20,616 nt of DNA. Origin: JANYBT01 sp038211475. GTDB taxonomy: Bacteria > Acidobacteriota > Terriglobia > Terriglobales > Acidobacteriaceae. The notes under the pieces were generated by a model. It was not told where the DNA came from and did no database searches. It was given only the letters and a program-made list of their open reading frames with translations. Below, one piece after another: positions 12,909-20,312 of this stretch. How positions within the stretch are numbered: position 1 is the stretch's first letter; the number at the start of each line of letters is the position of its first letter. The stretch spans positions 1-20,616 of the forward strand of contig JBBQVN010000058.1 of NCBI GenBank assembly GCA_038211475.1. The letters run 5' to 3'. The translations under genes were made by a program, and so were the position numbers.

Positions 12909-14651
12909 ATGCGATTCAAGACCCTGAAGCCTTTATTCCCCTACTTGAAGCGGCACCGCCTTGCGCTGGCGCTGGGGGGACTGTGCGTGCTGTTGAGCAA
13001 TGGCATCTGGGTTTGGTTTCCGCAGGTAACGGCGCGGGCGGTCGGACACTTGCGGGTGGGCACAACTCACCGGCAGTTGGCGTGGGATTCGGCGCTCGTG
13101 ATCACGGTGGCGGTGGGACGCGGGATATTTCTTTTCCTCACTCGCTGGGTGCTGATCGGGATATCGCGCGACATCGAGTTCGACCTTCGCAATGACCTGT
13201 TCGAACACTTGGAAAGCCTGTCGTATTCGTATTATCAGCAGAACCGCACGGGCGATCTGATGGCGCGGGCCACCAATGACTTGAATGCAGTGCGCATGCT
13301 GCTGGGCCCGGCCATCATGTATTCAGCGAACACGCTGGTGTTCACGGCGGCGGCACTTCCCTTCATGCTGACCATCAGCCACAAACTGACCCTGTTCGCG
13401 TTTCTGCCGCTGCCGATTGCCAGCATAGTCATCCAGTATTTTGGCAAGCAGATTCACCATAGGTTTGAGAAGATCCAGGCGATGTTCTCGGATATCTCAG
13501 CGCGGACGCAGGAAAATTTTTCAGGGGCGCGAGTGATCCGAGCCTATGCTCAGGAAGCAGCGGAAATCGCAAGCTTTGAAACCGCGAATCAGGAGTACAT
13601 CAAGCGCAGCATGAAGCTGGTACGGCTGATGGGAATGCTGTGGCCGACGCTACAGTTGATGCTGGGCTGCGCAGTGGCGATTGTGCTGTGGGTGGGCGGA
13701 CGAACGGTGTTGCAGGGCAAGATGGCGGTGGAGGATTTTGCGAAATTTCTGTTCTACATCGCCCAGCTCACTTGGCCGGTGATTGCGCTGGGGTGGGTGA
13801 TCAACATTTTTCAGCGCGGCACGGCATCGATGGGAAGGATCAACGAGATCCTGACCGCGAAACCTGAGATTGACGATGGCGAAGCAGTGCTGGGGGAAGT
13901 GGAGATCCGCGGAGACATCGAGTTTCGCAACTTGACTTTTTCGCACCACGGCACCCTGGTGCTACAAAACGTGAACCTGAGCATTGCTGCGGGGACCAGC
14001 CTGGCGATTGTGGGGCCGACGGGATCGGGAAAGACGACGCTGGTCAACCTGATTCCGCGCATTTACGATGCGGAGCCGGGGACGGTGCTGATTGACGGCA
14101 GGCCGATCCGGGAATACCGGCTGGCCACATTGCGGCGAGAGATTGGGTTTGTGCCGCAGGAGACATTCCTGTTCAGCGACACGATCCGGGAAAACATCGG
14201 GTTCGGCGCGGACCAGGCGACGCTGGAAGAAGTGGAGAGAGCGGCGCGGGCGGCCAACATTGCGCATGACATAGAGCGATTCCCCGACCGCTACAGCACG
14301 ATGGTGGGCGAGCGCGGTCTGACGCTTTCGGGCGGACAGAAGCAACGGACTGCAATCGCGCGGGCGCTGCTGCGCAACCCCCGAATTCTGGTGCTGGATG
14401 ACGCTCTGTCGAGCGTAGACACGCAGACTGAAGATAAGATCCTGAACCATCTGAGAGAGGTGATGCAGGGGCGGACGACGGTCTTCATTTCGCACCGAGT
14501 TTCGACGGTAAGGAATGCGGACCGCATCGCAGTGCTCGATGGCGGGCGTATTGTGGAGACAGGCACGCACGACGAGTTGATTGCGCTGGACGGCTACTAC
14601 ACCGACCTCTACAACAAGCAGATGCTGGAAGAAGAGCTGGAGCAGGTATAA
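12909..14651 (+). CDS. ABC exporter half-transporter (fused membrane and ATPase domains)
   Basis: The 580-residue protein joins a six-helix membrane domain (about residues 15-310) to an ATPase domain (about 335-570). Helices begin at LALALGGLCVLLSNGIWVWF and continue through ALVITVAVGRGIFLFLTRWV. MARATNDLNAVRMLLGP is the coupling-loop region typical of ABCB-type exporters. The ATPase domain has Walker A GPTGSGKTT (369-377), Q-loop FVPQETFLFS, signature LSGGQ (473-477), Walker B ILVLDD (493-498), D-loop SSVD and H-loop ISHR. It works as a dimer in the inner membrane; lipids, drugs or peptides are possible cargo. The DDALSSVDTQTE stretch recalls MdlA/YheI-type heterodimers, but only one half is encoded here. 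Genes for a methyltransferase and an FAD oxidoreductase follow closely, so it may export their product (inference). The start lacks a clear ribosome site. Confidence 0.93.
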   Translation: MRFKTLKPLFPYLKRHRLALALGGLCVLLSNGIWVWFPQVTARAVGHLRVGTTHRQLAWDSALVITVAVGRGIFLFLTRWVLIGISRDIEFDLRNDLFEHLESLSYSYYQQNRTGDLMARATNDLNAVRMLLGPAIMYSANTLVFTAAALPFMLTISHKLTLFAFLPLPIASIVIQYFGKQIHHRFEKIQAMFSDISARTQENFSGARVIRAYAQEAAEIASFETANQEYIKRSMKLVRLMGMLWPTLQLMLGCAVAIVLWVGGRTVLQGKMAVEDFAKFLFYIAQLTWPVIALGWVINIFQRGTASMGRINEILTAKPEIDDGEAVLGEVEIRGDIEFRNLTFSHHGTLVLQNVNLSIAAGTSLAIVGPTGSGKTTLVNLIPRIYDAEPGTVLIDGRPIREYRLATLRREIGFVPQETFLFSDTIRENIGFGADQATLEEVERAARAANIAHDIERFPDRYSTMVGERGLTLSGGQKQRTAIARALLRNPRILVLDDALSSVDTQTEDKILNHLREVMQGRTTVFISHRVSTVRNADRIAVLDGGRIVETGTHDELIALDGYYTDLYNKQMLEEELEQV

Positions 14652-14673
14652 CTGCGGTCCCGGAAATTTCCCG

Positions 14674-15336
14674 ATGAAGCGTATTCCCCAAAATGAGCTG
14701 CTGGACTCAGATCACGGAGGGGGTAGCGAGGTCAACGCCAGCCTAGCCGATCTGGAAATGTTCAATGCGTGGTTTGGAGGGGTACGGACCACGATGAAGA
14801 TCGCGCGGCGGGCAGTGGAACGGGCGGGAAGGCGGCAGTGTTCGTACCTGGAGGTGGCAGCGGGCCGGGGCTACGTCTGCAACGAGGTACGCAAGAAGAT
14901 GGCAAAAGAGGGAGTGGAACTGAAGATCACGTTATTGGATCGGGCGCAGTCGCACCTTGGGACGGGGAACCCGCGAGTGGTGGCCGATGCAAGGCAGCTT
15001 CCCTTCCCGAATGAAAGTTTTGATTTTGTGGCGTGCAATTTATTTGTGCATCATCTTTCTCCGGAAGGGGTGGACCACTTTGCGAATGAGGCACTGCGAG
15101 TGTGTCGAGTGGGGCTGTTGATCAACGACCTAATCCGCAACCCGCTTCATCTTGCGATTGCATATGCCGGAATTCCTATCTATCGCAGCCGACTGACGCG
15201 ATTCGACGCACCGGCATCGGTGAAACAGGCTTATACGACGGACGAAATGAAGGAGATGCTGGCGCGAAGCGGCGCGCGTGGCGTCGAAATTCATACGGGC
15301 TACCTGTATCGAATGGGAGTGATCGCGTGGAAGTAA
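14674..15336 (+). CDS. SAM-dependent class I methyltransferase
   Basis: The 220-residue protein has YLEVAAGRGYV (SAM-binding motif I), LLDRAQSHL (end of the second strand), VADARQLPFPNESFDFVACN (motifs II-III) and LFVHHLSPEGV. The N-terminal LLDSD with ADLEMFNAWFGGVRTT is typical of methyltransferases encoded beside type III polyketide synthases and FAD oxidoreductases. The start is the ATG at 14674, 22 bases after the ABC exporter stop codon; in-frame sequence before it overlaps the exporter gene and is rejected. It overlaps the next gene by 10 bases, showing translational coupling. It probably methylates a small aromatic or lipid-like compound that its flavoprotein partner oxidises or reduces. 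The substrate is not readable, and no polyketide synthase lies in this window. Confidence 0.87.
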   Translation: MKRIPQNELLDSDHGGGSEVNASLADLEMFNAWFGGVRTTMKIARRAVERAGRRQCSYLEVAAGRGYVCNEVRKKMAKEGVELKITLLDRAQSHLGTGNPRVVADARQLPFPNESFDFVACNLFVHHLSPEGVDHFANEALRVCRVGLLINDLIRNPLHLAIAYAGIPIYRSRLTRFDAPASVKQAYTTDEMKEMLARSGARGVEIHTGYLYRMGVIAWK

Positions 15337-16427
15337 GCAGAGAATACGATTTGGCGGTAGTGGGGGCGGGACCGGCAGGGCTGGCAGCGGCGATTACGGC
15401 GGCGCGAGCGGGAGCCCGGGTGGTGTTGTTGGAGCGCGGAAAGTTTCCCAGGCACAAAGTGTGTGGAGAGTTTGTTTCGGGGGAAGCACTGGGACTGCTG
15501 GCGTCGCTGCTGGGAGACCGGAACAATTTGATTGCGGAGAGCGTGCCGATGGGAGAGGCACGGCTGAACCTGGACGGGCGAGTGGTGAACCTTAAAGTGG
15601 ATCCGGCGGCCGCCAGCATTACACGCTACGACATGGATTATGCGTTGTGGCGAGCGGCGGAAGCGGCTGGGGCAGACACGCGATCGTCCACCGTGGTGCA
15701 AGCGATAGCTGGAGATGGCCCGTTTAAGATCCAGACCGACAGGGGAGAGGTGGGTGCGCGAGCATTGGTGGATGCCACGGGGCGGTGGTCAAACTTGCGC
15801 GCAGGCCGTCCGGTTTCGCAAGACAAGTGGATCGGAGTGAAAGGCTTTTTCGAGGAGGCGAATCCGGCGCCGGGGCTCGATTTGTATTTTTTCAAAGGCG
15901 GATACTGCGGGGTGCAACCGATTCGCATGGTGGACGATGAGGCGGGGTTATCGAGGATCCATGCGTGTGCGCTGGTGCGCGCGGAAACGGCTCGGACGAT
16001 ATATGAAGTACTAACGCTGCATCCGGCGCTGGCGGAGCGGAGCCGAGGTTGGCGGGCGTTGGGCGGGCCCCTATCGACATCGCCGGTGGTATTTGAGAGG
16101 GCGGGCCCGGCGCGAGAAAACGTGTTGGTATGCGGGGACGCGGCGGGGTTTGTGGATCCATTTGTGGGCGACGGAATTTCGCTAGCGTTGCGCAGCGGAG
16201 CAATGGCAGCCAAGAACCTGGAAGGGTTCTTGCGCGGCGTGGGTAGTTTGACAGCAGCGGTGGAGAGCTACGCCAGGGTGTACGGGAAAGAGTTAAGTCC
16301 GGTGCACCGTGCGTCGTCGAGATTACGGCAGTTGTTGGGGTTGCCGAGGATGGTAAGGAGTGGTTTGCTCGCGATGGTGGAACACAGCGCATTTTTGCGG
16401 CGCAAAATGGTGGAAGCTACGCGGTAG
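15327..16427 (+). CDS. FAD-dependent oxidoreductase (geranylgeranyl reductase / hydroxylase-like)
   Basis: The 366-residue protein starts with the dinucleotide-binding motif DLAVVGAGPAGLAAAITAARAG (G-x-G-x2-G). It continues with LLERGKFPRHKVCGEFVS, the loop shared by geranylgeranyl-reductase-like and squalene-epoxidase-like flavoproteins, and CGDAAGFVDPFVGDGISLAL, the second FAD motif. These enzymes reduce isoprenoid double bonds or hydroxylate aromatic rings. I chose the GTG at 15327, inside the end of the methyltransferase gene, because GGGAG lies 7 bases before it; a longer reading would overlap the methyltransferase. The C-terminal helices (LLGLPRMVRSGLLAMVE) are amphipathic and may hold it at the membrane. 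Coupling to the methyltransferase implies one pathway, probably for a quinone, polyketide or isoprenoid product (inference). Confidence 0.9.
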   Translation: MEVSREYDLAVVGAGPAGLAAAITAARAGARVVLLERGKFPRHKVCGEFVSGEALGLLASLLGDRNNLIAESVPMGEARLNLDGRVVNLKVDPAAASITRYDMDYALWRAAEAAGADTRSSTVVQAIAGDGPFKIQTDRGEVGARALVDATGRWSNLRAGRPVSQDKWIGVKGFFEEANPAPGLDLYFFKGGYCGVQPIRMVDDEAGLSRIHACALVRAETARTIYEVLTLHPALAERSRGWRALGGPLSTSPVVFERAGPARENVLVCGDAAGFVDPFVGDGISLALRSGAMAAKNLEGFLRGVGSLTAAVESYARVYGKELSPVHRASSRLRQLLGLPRMVRSGLLAMVEHSAFLRRKMVEATR

Positions 16428-16435
16428 GGTCGGAC

Positions 16436-16455
16436 GTCCCTCCGGGACTCTTTTT
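16436..16455 (+). terminator. hairpin plus T tract after the FAD oxidoreductase gene
   Basis: GTCCC-TCC-GGGAC (16436-16448) is followed by TC and five T's (16451-16455), 8 bases after the stop codon. The stem is only 5 bp, so it may be a weak terminator. The same CCC-TCC-GGG design recurs at 16503-16515. Confidence 0.45.
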
Positions 16456-16469
16456 CATCATGGCGGATA

Positions 16470-16536
16470 CCCAGCGCTGAAGCGCTGGGCTACTCTCATA
16501 TTGCCCCTCCGGGGCGGGGACGAGGATTGAGTCCTC
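16470..16536. repeat. REP-like hairpin cluster
   Basis: Three palindromes are packed together: CCCAGCGC-TGAA-GCGCTGGG (16470-16489), GCCCC-TCC-GGGGC (16503-16515) and GAGGA-TTGAG-TCCTC (16522-16536). The first, with its following CTAC, matches the element at 1644-1666. Confidence 0.7.
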
Positions 16537-16546
16537 AGCGGGTCAA

Positions 16547-16600
16547 TGCGCATAAGTCCTCGGTCGGCGGATGTGATTGAGGTTCGCAGAGGACAACGCA
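16547..16600. repeat. bipartite inverted repeat TGCG...GTCCTC / GAGGAC...CGCA
   Basis: TGCG (16547-16550) and GTCCTC (16556-16561) pair with GAGGAC (16589-16594) and CGCA (16597-16600), giving a 10-bp interrupted stem around a 27-base loop. Confidence 0.45.
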
Positions 16601-16689
16601 CATGAGTGCTAAGTGGGGCGGAATGTAGAGGTCGTCGTCCGCGCATGGCGTAGCAGGCGGCAGTGCGCGGAATAAGAATGTCGGAACGG

Positions 16690-17337
16690 TTAGCGGATGG
16701 CCAGGACTTCGCGGATGTGATCGCGGGCGATGAAAAAGCGGATGGACGCAAAGTCGCGGAATAGGTTCTCGATGTGACGGTTCTGGAAGACTCGCTGCAG
16801 GGGCAAGGAAGCGGATCCAGCATGCTGCGTCTGAACCTGCAGACTGTCGTCGCTCACAATGTGGTACCGAGGACAGGGCATGTTGGGGCCAGCCTCCTTG
16901 GTGTGGAAGAAAGCCAGCAGCATGCCGCCCGGCTTCATCAGCGACCACAGTCGGGTGACCGCGGGCTTGACCAAACTCTCTTCCATGTAGTCGGCGATAT
17001 TCCAGCACACCACCAAATCGAAGGTGACCCCCGAGTAGGCCAAATTTTCAGCCAGGAAGCGCTTGCCGTCGACGACGGGAGGGCCGTCTTCGGTGGGCGG
17101 GCGCAGGGTGGGATCGGAAGCGGCGCGCAGAAGGTCCTCGGAGTAGATGCGATGGCCGCGCTCGGCAAAGTAATGGATGTTCAGAGACGAGGTGGGTCCG
17201 AGATCGAGGACGGAGAGGGCTGGATGGGCGGCGCAGAAGCGGGAGACCTCCGCCAACCCACTGGAATGGCGAGTGAACGACGCGGAGGCGACGCCAGCAG
17301 ACGGGACTAGTTCAGTGGAGCTGCGAAAAAGAGGCAT
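16690..17337 (-). CDS. SAM-dependent methyltransferase-like protein
   Basis: The 215-residue protein has the class I methyltransferase order: VLDLGPTSSLNIHYFAERG (motif I, an unusual DLGPTSSLN in place of the common GxGxG), IYSEDLL (an acidic residue for the ribose), FDLVVCWNIADYM (motif IV region) and LKPGGMLLAFFHT (the post-motif strand). A C-terminal region of about 60 residues (QNRHIENLFRDFASIRFFI) is typical of small-molecule methyltransferases. The substrate is unknown. The gene diverges from the secreted protein at 17505 across 167 bases. The ATG at 17337 has no clear ribosome site, so the start is less certain. Confidence 0.8.
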   Translation of the reverse strand: MPLFRSSTELVPSAGVASASFTRHSSGLAEVSRFCAAHPALSVLDLGPTSSLNIHYFAERGHRIYSEDLLRAASDPTLRPPTEDGPPVVDGKRFLAENLAYSGVTFDLVVCWNIADYMEESLVKPAVTRLWSLMKPGGMLLAFFHTKEAGPNMPCPRYHIVSDDSLQVQTQHAGSASLPLQRVFQNRHIENLFRDFASIRFFIARDHIREVLAIR

Positions 17338-17492
17338 GAAACGGCTGCACCGCGATCAGAGAATCATTTTAGCTTAGGAGAGGCAAGCACGCGGAGGGCG
17401 TATGGTCGGGATTATTGAAACCGGTCTCTGGCTCGGCTGCGGAGGACTGATGACGGGCATTTCCAGGCGAGAGATATGGCGGGTAGAGGCGT

Positions 17493-17498
17493 TACAAT
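17493..17498 (+). promoter_or_regulatory. -10 box placing transcription start at the GTG of the secreted protein
   Basis: TACAAT ends 6 bases before the GTG at 17505, the usual distance to a transcription start. A -35 match is not evident, so confidence is limited. Confidence 0.4.
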
Positions 17499-17504
17499 TC
17501 AGGC

Positions 17505-18377
17505 GTGAGGACGAGAAGTAGAGTACTGGCGAGAGCGGTCGTGATGGTTGCCATGGTCGCGCCGGGGTGCGCGCAAATCGAGATCGGCGCGGCTCCCGTG
17601 AAGGCCGGACAACTGGTGCGTCGAGTGGTGGAGCATGAACTGGCGGACGCAAGTTCGACGCACGCGCACTTGATGTTCAGAGCAGTGAAGCAAACGCCAA
17701 ACGGGACCGTCACGCATCGTTATGTGCAGACCAAGGAAGCGATGGCAGGAATGGTCATCGCTTACAACGGCATTGCGCTGACGGCGGAGCAGAGGCAGGC
17801 CGAAGACGCTCGGATTCGCAGGTTCATTGGCAACCCCGAGGAACTGGCAAAGAAGCAGAGTAAAGAGCGGGAGAATGCGCAGCGGATTCAGGCCATCACC
17901 AAAGCCATGCCAGACGCATTCTTGTACGAGTACGACGGGAAAGCGGTGGGCAGGAATGGAGTGGGCAAGGAAGGAGCGGAGCTGATCCGACTGAAGTTTC
18001 GTCCGAATCCAAAATACAATCCCCCCGGACGGGTAGAACAGATGCTGACCGGGATGGCGGGAACGGTCCTGATCGACGCACAGCATGAGCGGATGGCGCA
18101 ATTGGAAGGGACACTCATGAAGGATGTGAGTTTCGGCTGGGGCATTCTGGGAAGGCTCGATAAGGGCGGGCGCTTCCTGTTGCAGCAGGGAATGGTGGTG
18201 GGAGACAAGTGGGCACTGACGCGGACGGACCTGGACATGACCGGCACGTTGCTATGGTTCAAGAAATTTAAGACCATGTTCAGCGAGGTGTACAGCGACC
18301 ATCAGATTGTGGCAAGCGACTTGACGTATGCGCAAGGCGTGGAACTATTGGAAAAGCAAACGCCAGTAGCGCAGTAG
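17505..18377 (+). CDS. secreted protein of unknown function
   Basis: The 290-residue product begins at GTG with a basic N terminus (RTRSRVLAR) and a hydrophobic stretch (AVVMVAMVAPGCAQ), a signal peptide cleaved near residue 24 or, less likely, a poor lipobox at the Cys. The mature part has a charged helical segment (about 92-130, EQRQAEDARIRRFIGNPEEL and the following KERENAQRI) and a beta-rich C-terminal half (LIRLKFRPNPKYNPPG, TVLIDAQHERMAQLEG, LDMTGTLLWFKKFKTM). This order loosely recalls LolA-like envelope proteins, but I do not recognise a family. TACAAT at 17493-17498 lies 6 bases before the GTG and no ribosome site is present, suggesting a leaderless mRNA. It converges with the racemase gene. 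Confidence 0.75.
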   Translation: MRTRSRVLARAVVMVAMVAPGCAQIEIGAAPVKAGQLVRRVVEHELADASSTHAHLMFRAVKQTPNGTVTHRYVQTKEAMAGMVIAYNGIALTAEQRQAEDARIRRFIGNPEELAKKQSKERENAQRIQAITKAMPDAFLYEYDGKAVGRNGVGKEGAELIRLKFRPNPKYNPPGRVEQMLTGMAGTVLIDAQHERMAQLEGTLMKDVSFGWGILGRLDKGGRFLLQQGMVVGDKWALTRTDLDMTGTLLWFKKFKTMFSEVYSDHQIVASDLTYAQGVELLEKQTPVAQ

Positions 18378-18420
18378 CGGGGACCAGGCCGTTTGGTCAG
18401 GCAGGGCGGCCGCGGTAGGG

Positions 18421-19533
18421 TCATGCGGCGCGCACGGTCTGCTGGCGTACCGTTAGTTTTTCGATCAGGTCTTCACGGACGCGGTAACCGGTGCCAGGCG
18501 CGACAGCGACCGGGATGAAGCCATCGGCGGTCACTGCCACTTCGGGCTCGATGATGTCTTCTTTCCAGTAGCGCTTTGATGCGGAGACGTCGCCGGGCAG
18601 TTGGAACCCAGGTAGAGATGAAAGCGCGATGTTGTGGACGCGACCGACCCCGGACTCGAGCATTCCGCCGCACCAGACGGGAATGTTGCGCTGGCGGCAA
18701 ACTTGGTGAACGGCCAGCGCCTCAGTGAAGCCGCCGACACGTCCGACTTTGATGTTGATGATGCGGCAGGCGTCGAGGTCGAGGGCAAAGGCGGCATCGC
18801 GGGCCTGGCGAATGGATTCGTCGAGACAGATGGAAGTCTTCAGCTCTTTCTGCAAGCGGGCGTGGTAGTAGATGTCGTCGTACCAGAGCGGCTGCTCGAT
18901 CATGAGCAGATGAAACTGGTCGAACAAGCGAAGGTGTTCTAGCTGGTCAAGGCGGTAGGCGGAGTTGGCGTCCACACTGAGCAGGATGTCGGGCCAGCGG
19001 GAACGGATCTTTTCGAGGACGTTGATGTCCCAGCCGGGCTTGACCTTGACCTTGATGCGTTGGTAGCCAGCGGCGAGTTCAGTTTCGATTTTCTGCAACA
19101 GCTGCGGGTGCGAGTCCTGAATTCCGATGGATACGCCGCAGGCAATGCGGGTGCGGGTGCCGCCAAGCATCTTCCATAACGGCTGCTGAGTTAGCCGGGC
19201 TTGGAGGTCCCAGATGGCGTTTTCGACGGCGGTTTTGGCCATGCGATGACCCCGGACCTTGGCAATGAGAGGGACCATGTCACGGGCGTCTGCAAGTTCC
19301 TGGCCGAGCACCGGCGGCGCAATGTACTGGGTGATGGTGGGCCAAGCGGAATCAATCCACTCATCGCTGTAGAAGGGGTCTTCCCCGGCCACGCACTCGG
19401 CCCAGCCCTGGACGCCCTCGGAGTGAGCGGTGATGAGCAGGATGCGGCGGGAGTAGATGCGTCCGAAACTAGTCTCGAAAAAATGGACCAGGGGCATCTG
19501 GATTTCTCGCAGGGTGATGGCCTCAATTTTCAT
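18421..19533 (-). CDS. menC: enolase-superfamily o-succinylbenzoate synthase / N-succinylamino acid racemase
   Basis: The 370-residue protein aligns by motif with the OSBS/NSAR group. Catalytic lysines lie in RIKVKVKPGWD (K161/K163) and IINIKVGRVGG (K262). Metal ligands are D188 (SVDANSAY), E213 (MIEQPL) and D238 (CLDES). These positions are within one residue of those known in the Amycolatopsis enzyme (K163, D189, E214, D239, K263). OSBS makes o-succinylbenzoate for menaquinone, while NSAR racemises N-succinylamino acids, and many members do both. The direct neighbour is a GNAT acyltransferase and no other men gene is nearby, so racemase activity is likely to matter here (inference). Translation is coupled to the GNAT gene by TAATG. 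I took the ATG at 19533; 14 upstream residues are unsupported. Confidence 0.92.
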   Translation of the reverse strand: MKIEAITLREIQMPLVHFFETSFGRIYSRRILLITAHSEGVQGWAECVAGEDPFYSDEWIDSAWPTITQYIAPPVLGQELADARDMVPLIAKVRGHRMAKTAVENAIWDLQARLTQQPLWKMLGGTRTRIACGVSIGIQDSHPQLLQKIETELAAGYQRIKVKVKPGWDINVLEKIRSRWPDILLSVDANSAYRLDQLEHLRLFDQFHLLMIEQPLWYDDIYYHARLQKELKTSICLDESIRQARDAAFALDLDACRIINIKVGRVGGFTEALAVHQVCRQRNIPVWCGGMLESGVGRVHNIALSSLPGFQLPGDVSASKRYWKEDIIEPEVAVTADGFIPVAVAPGTGYRVREDLIEKLTVRQQTVRAA

Positions 19534-20312
19534 TATGGGTGGTCTCCGCCCTCGTAGGGAAGGTTTTCGGACCATTGGCCGAGCAGGAATTTGCCGTTGC
19601 CGTGCTGGTCACGCTGATAGCCGAGGGCCGCGAGCCCGCGGTCGAAAGCATCGAGAAACTGGCTGCGGATTGCACTTTGAACCTGGGCGGCTCGCGACTT
19701 GGTCGCGGCGGACGATTTCCATACCGACACTTCAGCGGGCACAACAATTTCAGCTTCCGGACGGAAGGTTGGGGATTGGCCGGCGGCGAGCAACTGGGAC
19801 ACGCGTTCTGAATTCATCCACCATTCGGCTACCAGACGGTCAGTGGGCAAGCCGCCCTGCAGGGGAGAAGTGGTGATGCCGTACTGGTTGATGTTGTAGC
19901 GGCGGGCAATGGCGCCAAGCTTTTCAAGGTTGAGATAAGCGTTCTTAATTTCGAGGGGATCGAAGGTCCACTCCATGAGGGCGAAGCCGCGGGCGAGGGC
20001 GTCGTCGCGCTGGCACAGCTTAAGGCGGCGACCGACTCCTGTATTACGGTGATTATCGCGGACGGCGAGCATGTGGGAGTGAAGATAGGGATGGCCGCCG
20101 CGATAGCCGGGAATGGCGAGGGCAAAGCCGACCAGGTCAGGGCCGTCGAATGCGCCCATAACTTGCCCGCCGATTTTGCCAGCCAGCACAAACAGGCGGA
20201 CGGGAACGAGTTCGGCATCGCTGAAGCGCCAGACTTCTTTCTGCAGGGCGAAGCAGGCGCATATTTCATCGAGGCTTTCGCACTTTCGGAATGCGAGGGA
20301 GGCGGAGGTCAT
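19533..20312 (-). CDS. GNAT-family N-acyltransferase (COG3375-like), partner of the racemase
   Basis: The 259-residue protein begins at the ATG overlapping the mazG stop codon (ATGA). The N-terminal part is GNAT-like: FALAIPGYRGGHPYLHSHMLAV (strand 4 with the family's His-rich turn), then VRDNHRNTGVGRRLKLCQRD, whose R-x2-G-x-G-R-R segment forms the acyl-CoA pyrophosphate loop. The rest (MEWTFDPLEIKNAYLNLEKL, WWMNSERV) is typical of the predicted acetyltransferase group COG3375, often encoded next to NSAR-type enolases. In Geobacillus kaustophilus a GNAT protein encoded beside NSAR succinylates D-amino acids. The same role is plausible here but not proven, and acetyl- or succinyl-CoA use cannot be told from sequence. 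It shares a base with the start of the downstream racemase gene. Confidence 0.88.
   Translation of the reverse strand: MTSASLAFRKCESLDEICACFALQKEVWRFSDAELVPVRLFVLAGKIGGQVMGAFDGPDLVGFALAIPGYRGGHPYLHSHMLAVRDNHRNTGVGRRLKLCQRDDALARGFALMEWTFDPLEIKNAYLNLEKLGAIARRYNINQYGITTSPLQGGLPTDRLVAEWWMNSERVSQLLAAGQSPTFRPEAEIVVPAEVSVWKSSAATKSRAAQVQSAIRSQFLDAFDRGLAALGYQRDQHGNGKFLLGQWSENLPYEGGDHP

Larger units (their letters stand above)
16428..16689. other. structured intergenic region with a hairpin cluster, no gene seen
   Basis: Between two genes whose ends face each other lie five inverted repeats within about 165 bases (16436-16600). Beyond 16600 I see no gene or repeat. Confidence 0.6.

Noticed and set aside
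15102..15326. Upstream extension of the FAD oxidoreductase
   Set aside because: It would overlap most of the methyltransferase end. The FAD-binding motif begins directly after the GTG at 15327, which has a GGGAG site.
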